Shown here: piece by piece, positions 36,107 through 45,553 of the stretch
Layout: every line of letters starts with the position of its first letter
Numbering within the stretch: position 1 is the first letter of the stretch
Translations under genes and position numbers: made by a program
Notes under the pieces: model-generated
What the model saw: only the letters and a program-made list of their open reading frames with translations
Told to the model about the DNA's origin: nothing
Database searches by the model: none
DNA from: CAZBRS01 sp964494475
GTDB taxonomy: Bacteria; Myxococcota_A; UBA9042; CAZBRS01
NCBI GenBank assembly: GCA_964494475.1
Contig: CAZBRS010000034.1
Span: 1 to 64,000, forward strand
DNA: 64,000 bases
Reading direction: 5' to 3'

Positions 36107-38092
36107 ATGAACTTCTTCGAGCACCAGGAGCGCGCGCGCCGCAACACGACGAGGCTGGTCTTCCTCTTCGCGCTGGCCGTCGTGGGCATCGGCGTGTCGC
36201 TCTACTTCGTCATCCGTGCCGCCGCCCGGTACTCGTGCGAGCCGGGCTACGACTGCCCCTACCCGTGGCTCGACGTGCCCCAGATCCTGCTCTACGTGGT
36301 GGTGACGCTCGTCTTCATCCTGGGCGCCAGCCTCCTGAAGATCCTGTCGCTCCGCGGGGGCGGAGGCAAGGTCGCCACCATGCTGGGCGGGGTCGAGGTC
36401 ACGAGCGGCCATGCCGACCCCAAGGTGCGCCGGTTGCTCAACGTGGTCGAGGAGATGGCGCTGGCCTCGGGCGTGCCCATGCCGGCCGTCTACCTGCTCG
36501 AGGCCGAGCCCGGCATCAACGCCTTCGCGGCGGGCTGGAGCCCCTCGAACGCGGCCGTGGCCGTCACGCGCGGGGCGCTCGACACCCTGAACCGCGACGA
36601 GCTTCAGGGCGTCATCGCCCACGAGTTCAGCCACGTGCTGAACGGCGACATGCGCCTCAACATCAAGATGATGGGCATCCTGTTCGGCATCCTGGCGCTC
36701 GGCGAAACGGGCCGCCTGATCGTGAGCGTCGTGGGGCGTGGCGCGATGATGGGCGGAGCCCGCCGCAGCAGCAGCGACAAGAAGGGCGGGGGCAGCGGCG
36801 CTGTGCTGGCCATCCTGGCGGCCGGCGTCGCGGTGATGATCATCGGCTACGTGGGCACGTTCATCGGCAAGCTGATCCAGGCGGCGTTGTCGCGCCAGCG
36901 GGAGTTCCTGGCCGACGCCTCGGCGGTGCAGTTCACGAGAAACCCGTGGGGCATCGGCGGGGCCTTGAAGAAGATCGGCGGGCTCGACGCAGGGTCGCGC
37001 TTGCAGAACCCGCGCGCGGGCCAGGTCGGGCACCTGCTCTTCGGTGAGGGGCAGCGCTCGTGGCTCGGCGGCGCGCTGGCCACGCACCCGCCGCTCTCCG
37101 AGCGCATCCGGCGCATCGATCCCAGCTTCAGCCCCGAGGCCGAGGCGGCGGGCGGAGCCAGCGCGGCAGCCCCAGGGGCGGCACCCGCGTTCTCGGGCGG
37201 CGACGCAATCCCTGCGGCGGCCATGGGCTTCGGCGGAGGGGGCGTGACGGCGGCGCCGGCGCAGGTGTCCGAGCGCGTGGGCCAACTGGGCGACGAGACC
37301 ATCGCCGCCGGGGCCGCGTTGCTGGCGGCCATTCCGACCGACCTGCGCGAGGTGGTCGAGACCCCCGAGGGCGCGTCGCACTTGGTGCTGGCCCTCCTGC
37401 TCGGCCGCGAGCGCGCCGAGCGCACGACCCAGGCCGAAGACCTCGTGATGGCGCTCGGTCAGGAGCGCGCGGGCACCATCGTGCGCCTCGCGAACCGTCT
37501 CGGTGCCGTCGACGCGCGGATGCGGCTGCCCCTGGTCGATCTGGCCACGCCCCAGCTGCGGCGCCTCGACGCCGCCGGGCGCGAGCAGGTGCTCGCCCTG
37601 GTGGGCCAACTGGCCAGCGCCGACGGGGTGGTCACGTGGTTCGAGGCCGGGCTGTCGTGGCTGCTCGAGCATCGGCTCTGCGCCGACGGCCGTCGCGAGC
37701 CGCGCGGCCGGTCGCTCAAGGCCGTGGGGCCCGACCTCGTCAAGCTGCTGGCGCTGCTGGCCCACGTGGGGCACGCCGGCGACGTGGGCGCCGTCCAGCG
37801 CGCGTTCGCCCTGGGGCGAGCCCGGCTGGCGCGTGCCTGGCCTCCGGCCGCAGCGGCCGACGACACCTCGCTCGGCGCCAGCACCGTGGCCGACCTGTCG
37901 CGCCTGCTCGACCGCCTGGCGGGCAGCACGTACACGGTCAAGCAGGTGGCCCTCGACGCCGCCGCCCACGTGGTGCTGGCCGATGGCCGCGTCACGCTCG
38001 AAGAGGCCGAGGGCCTGCGCCTGCTGGCCTTCGCGCTGGATTGCCCGCTGCCGCCCTTCCTCGAGGCGCAGGTCGCGCCTGCCGGAACCTGA
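36107..38092 (+). CDS. HtpX-like M48 membrane metalloprotease with TerB-like C-terminal extension
   Basis: 661 residues. Two N-terminal membrane helices, zinc motif VIAHEFSHVLNGD near residue 169 with third ligand in REFLADASAVQF, and further hydrophobic helices between (LFGILALGETGRLIVSVVG and AVLAILAAGVAVMIIGYVGTFIG), as in M48 proteases such as HtpX. Usual HtpX is about 290 residues; here about 300 extra residues follow a Gly/Ala linker, with ALDAAAHVVLADGRVTLEEAEGLRLLAFAL resembling a TerB-type tail. Likely processes misfolded inner-membrane proteins. Shares a transcript with lemA, and the next gene follows after 19 bases. Confidence 0.85.
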   Translation: MNFFEHQERARRNTTRLVFLFALAVVGIGVSLYFVIRAAARYSCEPGYDCPYPWLDVPQILLYVVVTLVFILGASLLKILSLRGGGGKVATMLGGVEVTSGHADPKVRRLLNVVEEMALASGVPMPAVYLLEAEPGINAFAAGWSPSNAAVAVTRGALDTLNRDELQGVIAHEFSHVLNGDMRLNIKMMGILFGILALGETGRLIVSVVGRGAMMGGARRSSSDKKGGGSGAVLAILAAGVAVMIIGYVGTFIGKLIQAALSRQREFLADASAVQFTRNPWGIGGALKKIGGLDAGSRLQNPRAGQVGHLLFGEGQRSWLGGALATHPPLSERIRRIDPSFSPEAEAAGGASAAAPGAAPAFSGGDAIPAAAMGFGGGGVTAAPAQVSERVGQLGDETIAAGAALLAAIPTDLREVVETPEGASHLVLALLLGRERAERTTQAEDLVMALGQERAGTIVRLANRLGAVDARMRLPLVDLATPQLRRLDAAGREQVLALVGQLASADGVVTWFEAGLSWLLEHRLCADGRREPRGRSLKAVGPDLVKLLALLAHVGHAGDVGAVQRAFALGRARLARAWPPAAAADDTSLGASTVADLSRLLDRLAGSTYTVKQVALDAAAHVVLADGRVTLEEAEGLRLLAFALDCPLPPFLEAQVAPAGT

Positions 38093-38111
38093 CCCCTGAC
38101 TGGAGTGGCGT

Positions 38112-39650
38112 ATGAACCGCGTAGGCCTCGTCCTGTTGCTCGTGCTCCTGCCCCTCGGAGTGGTCGGCGCAGCGCCCAAGAAGGCCGCCACACCGGCCGC
38201 CCCGCTTGCGGCGACCGACGAGGACGAATCGGTGGCGGCGGCCAAGGACATCGCCAAGGGCGGCACCAAGCTCTTCGCGCTGAAGAAGTACAAGGACGCC
38301 CTCGAGATCTTCCTGAAGTCCCACGAGGTTCACCCGCTGCCCGAGGTGGTGTGGAACATCGCGCGCTGCCACGAGGAGCTCGGCGACGTCGAGAACGCCA
38401 TCGTCTTCTTCGAGGAGTCGGCCGCCACCGACCTGAACCCCAAGAACCGGGCCGAGGCTCGCGCGCGCGCCGATCGCCTGCGGGCCGCGCACCTCGGCGT
38501 GCTGCTGCTCGAGACCGAGCCCGCCGAGGGCGTGGCGGTCGAGGTCGACGGCAAGTCGCTCGGCGCGTCGCCGCTCGCGGCCCAGCCGCTGCGCAAGGGG
38601 GTGCACGAGCTGCGGCTGACGCGCGAGGGCTTCGCGCCGCTCTCGAAGTCCATCGACGTCGTGCCCGGCATGAAGAACCGCTTCCGCTTCGAGCTCGAGG
38701 CGCTGAAGGCCGTGCTCGCGCTCGAAGCGGCGGCCCCGGTCGCGCAGGTCGAGGTGCGCCTCGACGATCTCGTGCACGGCGTGTTCGACCTGCCGACCAC
38801 GCTCGAGGTCCCGCCGGGCGCTCACCGCGTGAGCATCACCGGCCTCGCCGACTACGAGGATCTCGACCGACCGATTACCCTCCAGGCGGGAGAGACCGCG
38901 CACGTCGAGCTCACGCGCCGCAAGTCGCCCGTCGCTGCGGCGGCGGTGGCCCCGCTGGGAGCGGCCGGAGCCGCGGCGGTCACGCCTGCGGGGGACGAGG
39001 CGGCCGGCGCCGACGCCGAGCCCGCGGCCGCGCCCGACGAGCCCGCGCATGAAGAGGCCCCGAAGGCGAGCAAGCCCGGCTTCCAGCGCGACTCGTGGTA
39101 CATCAACCTGCTGGCGGGCTACTCTTGGGGCGGGTTCGAGGCGTCGGTGGCGGGCACCGACGTTTCGGACAGCTTCTCGGACCTGTTCGAGGACTTCGAC
39201 GGCGCCGTGCCGCTCGGCATGCGGCTCGGCCTGGGTGGCACGCTCTCCCCGAACTTCCTGCTGGGCGTCGACTTCGACACGTTCTTCGAGACGGGCACGC
39301 AGGACCTCAGCGACTTCGGCGGAAGCGGCGAGACGAAGCTCACGCTCATGCTCCTCAACGTGAACGCCATGGCCACGTGGTTTCCCTTCGGCGACGGCCT
39401 CTACACCAAGTTCGGCGCCGGGTTCTCGCGGGCCAGCGTCAAGTACTCGTACGACGACGGCACGAACTCGATGAGCACCTCGCAAGACTCGAACGGCTAC
39501 GGCCTCGCCCTGGGCACCGGCTTCGCGCTGGGCTTCGGCGGCGGCTTCCACCTGCTCTTCGACTTCCAGTACGCCAAGCAGTGGTTCAGCGACGAAGGCC
39601 TCGACGGCGCCTGGACGCTCGTGCTCGCTGGCGGGTTGGGCTGGTATTAG
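38112..39650 (+). CDS. TPR-PEGA-beta-barrel fusion protein
   Basis: 512 residues: signal peptide (VGLVLLLVLLPLGVVGA), TPR-like segment (about 55-120, YKDALEIFLKSHEVHPLPEVVWNIARCHEELGD), PEGA domain (about 130-200, LLETEPAEGVAVEVDGKSLGASPL), a second divergent beta domain, a Pro/Ala/Glu linker, then from about 320 alternating strands ending LAGGLGWY, which look like an outer-membrane barrel of roughly eight strands. The N-terminal half resembles the protein at 25984. In the same orientation and 19 bases from the HtpX-like gene. The TAG is followed by the second 24-base palindrome. Confidence 0.72.
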   Translation: MNRVGLVLLLVLLPLGVVGAAPKKAATPAAPLAATDEDESVAAAKDIAKGGTKLFALKKYKDALEIFLKSHEVHPLPEVVWNIARCHEELGDVENAIVFFEESAATDLNPKNRAEARARADRLRAAHLGVLLLETEPAEGVAVEVDGKSLGASPLAAQPLRKGVHELRLTREGFAPLSKSIDVVPGMKNRFRFELEALKAVLALEAAAPVAQVEVRLDDLVHGVFDLPTTLEVPPGAHRVSITGLADYEDLDRPITLQAGETAHVELTRRKSPVAAAAVAPLGAAGAAAVTPAGDEAAGADAEPAAAPDEPAHEEAPKASKPGFQRDSWYINLLAGYSWGGFEASVAGTDVSDSFSDLFEDFDGAVPLGMRLGLGGTLSPNFLLGVDFDTFFETGTQDLSDFGGSGETKLTLMLLNVNAMATWFPFGDGLYTKFGAGFSRASVKYSYDDGTNSMSTSQDSNGYGLALGTGFALGFGGGFHLLFDFQYAKQWFSDEGLDGAWTLVLAGGLGWY

Positions 39651-39651
39651 C

Positions 39652-39675
39652 AGGGACACGAGGCATCGTGTCCCT
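39652..39675. terminator. 24-base palindrome at a convergent gene end (copy 2)
   Basis: Arms AGGGACACGA and TCGTGTCCCT are perfect complements around GGCA, immediately after the TPR-PEGA-barrel stop. A partial direct copy of the right half (AGGCATCGGGTCCCT, 39680-39694) follows and supplies the TAG stop of the convergent gene. Same design as 21938-21961. Confidence 0.6.
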
Positions 39676-39692
39676 GCAGAGGCATCGGGTCC

Positions 39693-40532
39693 CTACGGGG
39701 CGGGCGCGGGCGCTCTCGTGTCGACGCCCCATACGTACCACGTGGGCTCCACGTACACCCAATAGCCGGGCGGGATGCCCGTGATGCCCTTGTAGGCCGT
39801 GCGATCCATGCGGCCGCCGTCGCGGAAGGCGCCGAGGGTCCGCGCGTCGTCGGGCGCGGGGATGACCCGCAGCAGGCGATCGTAGGCGCCGTCGACGCGC
39901 GCCTTCTCGGGGGCCTCGAGCGGCAGCGGCTGCGCCTCGGCCCACACGTACCAGTACGGCGCGTAGTACAGCCAGTAGCCGCCCGGGAGGTCGCGGATGC
40001 CCTTGTACTCGGCGGTGCGGCGGAAGCCGGCGTCGAAGAAGGCGCCGTACTCGGCGAGATCGTCGACCGCCGCGAAGCGCCTCAGGAGTTGACGGTACTT
40101 CCCCGCGGCGTCGGCGCCCGGCGGCGCTTCGAGCGGCGCGTCGCTGGCGTTCAGCCAGACGTACCAGTTGGGGGCCGAGTAGACCCAGTTGACGTCGACC
40201 AGATCGGTGACCGCGGGCGTGGGGGAGGCCTCGAGCCGGCCGAGGTCGCGGAAGCCGCCCTGCTTGATGTTCTCGTCGGGGGCGAACACCACGCGGACGA
40301 GGCCGGAGTACTTGCCGTGCACCGTGACGCCGTCGGGCAGGTCGTCGGGCAGCTTCTCCAGCACCGGGTACCGGGGCGCGGGCGGCTCGGCCTTCTGCGC
40401 GACCTCGGGGGCTCGGACCTCGGCCGCCGGCGGGGCGCTCGCGTCGGGGGCCGGCGCCGCGACGCGGCCGCACGCCGCGACGCACCCCAGCAGGAGGGGC
40501 GCTGCAAGCTGCGCCCAGGAGGACCATCGCAT
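39693..40532 (-). CDS. Lipoprotein with three tandem W-x-x-W repeats
   Basis: 279 residues. Signal ending LLLGCVAAC, Pro/Ala linker, then three units of about 75 residues each ending in NWVYSAPNWYVW, YWLYYAPYWYVW and YWVYVEPTWYVW, followed by PLEAPE-type tails; within each, AKYDGLLR/FAPDD-like segments recur (for example GKYSGLVRVVFAPDENIKQGGFRDLG). I do not recognise a catalytic motif. The strongly aromatic repeat suggests a carbohydrate- or surface-binding role, but this is only a guess. Start at MRWSSWAQ. Divergent from the tandem-AAA+ gene. Confidence 0.7.
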   Translation of the reverse strand: MRWSSWAQLAAPLLLGCVAACGRVAAPAPDASAPPAAEVRAPEVAQKAEPPAPRYPVLEKLPDDLPDGVTVHGKYSGLVRVVFAPDENIKQGGFRDLGRLEASPTPAVTDLVDVNWVYSAPNWYVWLNASDAPLEAPPGADAAGKYRQLLRRFAAVDDLAEYGAFFDAGFRRTAEYKGIRDLPGGYWLYYAPYWYVWAEAQPLPLEAPEKARVDGAYDRLLRVIPAPDDARTLGAFRDGGRMDRTAYKGITGIPPGYWVYVEPTWYVWGVDTRAPAPAP

Positions 40533-40651
40533 CGGGATCCCTCTCGCGGTTCGCACGGGCCGTTTTCTACCACAGACGGCGTGGCAGCGTCGAGGCGTCG
40601 TGCTACACTGGCGCACCGTAGAGCGTCACAGTCTGCCGGGCGGAGGCGTCG

Positions 40652-42774
<2,123 letters not shown>

Positions 42775-42778
<4 letters not shown>

Positions 42779-43569
42779 TCTGCCGGTGTGCCGGGCGGCG
42801 TGGCGGGCGGCGTGGCTCCGGGTTCAGCGGTGGGCGCGACCTCTCCGGCCTCGACGCGCGCCAGCGCCCGGTAGAAGCGCGGGTCCTGGAGGGCCTTCAG
42901 CACGCGCTCGTCCTTGAGGAGGGTGGCCCAATCGCCGGCCTCGAGGGCCGCGGCCAGCTTGGGGTCCTCGGCCAGGGCCTTCCCGTCGGTCTCGAAGTAG
43001 GCCTGCACGTCCTTGTCGGCCATCAGGCGGGCGCGCTTCTCGGGGTCCTTGACGACCGCCGCCAGGCCCTTCAGGCCCTTCAGGTACACGTCGGCCTCGC
43101 CGTGCAGCACGTTGTGCTCGGCCACGAAGCGCGCCACCTGGCTCTTCTGCACCGCCGCGTCGAGGTCGCCGGCGCCCAGCACGGGCGCCAGCGCCAGCCC
43201 GAAGCAGAGCAACAGGTACAGGATGCCGGCCGACTTCACGAAGCCGAGCAGGCCGCCCAGCAGGCGATCGACGCCCCCCGCCACCGGGTGCGTGTCGTGG
43301 AAGCGCTTGACCGCCAGGCCCACGAGCAGGCTGCCCACGATCTGCAGCACCGCGAACACCACCGCGAAGGCCAGCAGGTTGCGGAAGGGCTCGGGCATCT
43401 CGGGCGAGATCGTGCGGGCCAGGGGAGCCAAATCGGGGTAGACCACGCGCGCGCCCAGGTACGCGCCGACCAGCACGCCCAACCGGACGATCTGCACCAC
43501 GAAGCCGAGGCGGAAGCCCGAGATGAACGCGATGAGCAGCAGGGCGAGCAGGCCGAGATCGAGCAGCAT
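42775..43569 (-). CDS. cvpA: CvpA (colicin V production) family membrane protein
   Basis: 264 residues. Four hydrophobic helices in the first 150 residues with the CvpA pattern (DLGLLALLLIAFISGFRLGFVVQIVRLGVLVGAYLGARVVY, later GGVDRLLGGLLGFVKSAGILYLLL), followed by a soluble helical tail of about 100 residues and a Pro-rich end. CvpA proteins are inner-membrane proteins needed for bile and envelope stress resistance; the mechanism is unknown. Its start is 4 bases from the tmk stop, so it follows tmk in one transcript. Confidence 0.85.
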
Positions 43570-43573
43570 GCGG

Positions 43574-44194
43574 TCACTCCTCGCTTCGAAGCAGCGGCTC
43601 GACGTGCCGGTCGATGGCGCTCGCGATCTCGTCGATGGGCAGCGTGCCGTCGAGCACGACCACCGGGTGCCGGTGGGGACCTTCGAGCCAACGCCGGTAG
43701 CCCCCGTGCACGCACTTCAGGGTCTCGAGCTCCTCGTAGCGCTCGCGCGCGCCGGTGCGGGCGGCCACGCGGGCCAGGCCCACCTCGGGCGGTACGTCGA
43801 GGAAGAGCGTGAGGTCGGGGGTGAGGGCGTGGCGATTGAGCGCGGCCACCCAGGCCGGGTCGCAGAAGACCGACTGATAGGCCAACGAGGAGGGCAGGTA
43901 GCGGTCGCTGATCACGTGCCGGCCGGCCTGCAACGCGGGGACGATGTGGCCCCCTACGTGATCGAGCCGGTCGGCCGCGAAGAGCAGCGCCACGATGCGC
44001 TCACGTTCGGGTCCGCCCACCGACAGTTCGCCCCGCAGCACCTGGCGGATGATGCGCCCGATGGGGCCCGAGGTGGGCTCGGCGTGCAACTCGGCGGCTC
44101 GGCCGCTGGCGCTCAGGCTCTCGACCAGGCGGCGACCCTGGGTGGTGGTGCCGGCGCCGTCGAGTCCCTCGAGGACGATGAAGCGACCGATCAT
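43574..44194 (-). CDS. tmk: Thymidylate kinase with altered P-loop
   Basis: 206 residues, normal length. Converts dTMP to dTDP. The P-loop reads LEGLDGAGTTTQ near residue 8, with a threonine where most family members have the catalytic lysine (GxDGxGKST); the DRY motif (SDRYLPSSLAYQS), TLFLDVPPEVGLAR and the lid region are normal. A lysine-free P-loop may be a lineage trait rather than a defect. The ATG overlaps the stop of the LolA-like lipoprotein (ATGA), and that stop is reached only because a repeat element forms the lipoprotein's C-terminus. The chosen start is MIGRF; an upstream ATG frame is repeat sequence. Confidence 0.9.
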   Translation of the reverse strand: MIGRFIVLEGLDGAGTTTQGRRLVESLSASGRAAELHAEPTSGPIGRIIRQVLRGELSVGGPERERIVALLFAADRLDHVGGHIVPALQAGRHVISDRYLPSSLAYQSVFCDPAWVAALNRHALTPDLTLFLDVPPEVGLARVAARTGARERYEELETLKCVHGGYRRWLEGPHRHPVVVLDGTLPIDEIASAIDRHVEPLLRSEE

Positions 44195-45120
44195 GGCGCT
44201 ACCCTCTCGGTCTGGGGGTCTGGGGGCCCTCCCCCAGGCAAGCAACCTAGGAGCCTGTCGGTCGTACCTTCAACGGGTTGCACCGCAGGCAACGATGTCG
44301 CCGTTGGAGTCTCCACCGCAGTCTGGTTCAATGCGGTACAGGCTCCTAGCCCTGCGATTTCCTGCACCGTGGCCCCCTCGGGGCACTCGGTGAGGAACGC
44401 GCGCGCGGTGAAGCCGCGGTTCAGCGCGCCCTGCCTCACGCGGAGGGAGGCGTGGCTCCCGTCGGCGGGGATGTCCCAGGTGCTGCGCGTGGGCAGCCAC
44501 GAGCCGTCGACTGCTTCGTGGCCTTCGTAGCGCACGTCGGCCAGGGTGCGCTCGCCGTCCTTCAACACGGTGCGGGCCAGGCGCTGGTCGCCGTCGAGGG
44601 TGTGGTAGGCCACGCGGGTCCCGCGCCGCACCTCGAGCACCCGGCGTTCGGCCGCGGGGTCCCACCACAGCCTCAGGGAGTCGGCCACGGTGGCGGTGAG
44701 CCGACCGGTGACCAGGCCCAGGAGTTCGGCCACGTCGGCCTCGAGGCGCAGGCCGCCCAGGCGCAGGGCTCCGGCCCAGGCCCCCCGGGCGCACGTGTTG
44801 GCCGCTCGGTCGTAGACCAGCAGTTGGCCCTGGTTGGCCACGACCAGCAGGATGGTGACGTCGTTGGACGTGAGGGCCTCGAAGCGCAGGCGGTCGGGGC
44901 GCTCGAGCAGCAGCACGAAGGCGCCCTTGCGCGTGAGCGCGTCGCTCGTCACGTCGAGGTCGCCGTAGATGCGCGCTCCGTGCAGCCCGGCGCCGGCGTC
45001 GAGCAGGCGCTGGAAGGCTTCGCTGGCGTCGCCGAGGCCCTCGCGCTCGACGAGCCTCATGGGCGTGGAGCACGCCATCGAGAGCAGCGCCACGAGGGAG
45101 ACGAGGCGAACCCGGTGCAC
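44191..45120 (-). CDS. LolA/DUF4292-like outer-membrane lipoprotein whose C-terminus is encoded by a repeat
   Basis: 309 residues. Lipoprotein signal MHRVRLVSLVALLSMAC, then a LolA/LolB-like half-barrel of beta strands (GARIYGDLDVTSDALTRKGAFVLLLERPDRLRFEAL, LRLWWDPAAERRVLEVRRG). From residue 258 to about 303 the frame runs straight through the element at 44210-44349 read from its right end (LGACTALNQTAVETP...), then stops on the tmk ATG. The native C-terminus has therefore probably been replaced. Role inferred from the fold: outer-membrane lipid or lipoprotein handling. Confidence 0.7.
   Translation of the reverse strand: MHRVRLVSLVALLSMACSTPMRLVEREGLGDASEAFQRLLDAGAGLHGARIYGDLDVTSDALTRKGAFVLLLERPDRLRFEALTSNDVTILLVVANQGQLLVYDRAANTCARGAWAGALRLGGLRLEADVAELLGLVTGRLTATVADSLRLWWDPAAERRVLEVRRGTRVAYHTLDGDQRLARTVLKDGERTLADVRYEGHEAVDGSWLPTRSTWDIPADGSHASLRVRQGALNRGFTARAFLTECPEGATVQEIAGLGACTALNQTAVETPTATSLPAVQPVEGTTDRLLGCLPGGGPPDPQTERVAP
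44210..44349 (-). repeat. Copy B of the compound inverted-repeat element, inside a coding region
   Basis: Ends are perfect 12-base inverted repeats, CTAGGAGCCTGT (44247-44258) and ACAGGCTCCTAG (44338-44349), flanking an interior that aligns with copy A (17684-17788). The 32-base G-rich block 44210-44241 is identical to 17648-17679. Translated on the minus strand without a stop, it supplies about 46 residues of the lipoprotein gene. Confidence 0.85.
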
Positions 45121-45151
45121 GGAGTGGGCCTTGGGGGGGAGTGCGGAGGGG

Positions 45152-45394
45152 CTAGTACGCGGGACCGTATTTGGCGTTCTTCTTCTCGCGCAAGGCGTCG
45201 CCGATGTCGTATTCGAAGGTCACCTTGCCGTCGGCGATCTCGCGGAGCGCGAGGACGGGTTCCTTGTTCTTGGGGTGATCGACCAGCGGGATGAGCCCCT
45301 TGCGGAGCTGCAACGTACGCTTCACGGCCAGATGCACCAGCGCGAAGCGGTTGTCGACCTTGTCGAGGCAGTCTTCGATCGTTACACGCGCCAT
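45152..45394 (-). CDS. rpoZ: DNA-directed RNA polymerase omega subunit
   Basis: 80 residues. MARVTIEDCLDKVDNRFALVHLAVKRTLQL is the canonical omega N-terminus; the rest includes KEPVLALREIADGKVTFEYD. Start at 45394 with a GGAGG-like site (CCTCC on the plus strand at 45403); the longer frame from 45454 adds promoter-region residues. Binds RNA polymerase beta-prime and supports assembly. Upstream of the lipoprotein and tmk genes on the same strand. Confidence 0.95.
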   Translation of the reverse strand: MARVTIEDCLDKVDNRFALVHLAVKRTLQLRKGLIPLVDHPKNKEPVLALREIADGKVTFEYDIGDALREKKNAKYGPAY

Positions 45395-45425
45395 GCGGGA
45401 TTCCTCCAGCGTCGAGTCGATGCGC

Positions 45426-45454
45426 ACCTTATTCCAAGACGCCCCCCGGGTCAA
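45426..45454 (-). promoter_or_regulatory. Candidate promoter for rpoZ
   Basis: On the minus strand TTGACC (45454-45449), 17 bases, TAAGGT (45431-45426), 31 bases before the rpoZ ATG. Confidence 0.5.
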
Positions 45455-45488
45455 GCCGGGAAGCGGGCGGCTCGGGGTGCGCCCACGG

Positions 45489-45518
45489 TTGACGCGCCCT
45501 TCCCTCGAACGCTACACT
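45489..45518 (+). promoter_or_regulatory. Candidate promoter for the duplicated TPR gene
   Basis: TTGACG and TACACT separated by 18 bases, 35 bases before the ATG at 45554, itself preceded by GGGAGGCAGC. Confidence 0.55.
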
Positions 45519-45553
45519 CCGCCCGCGTTGGGTGCGCGTTGGGAGGCAGCACG

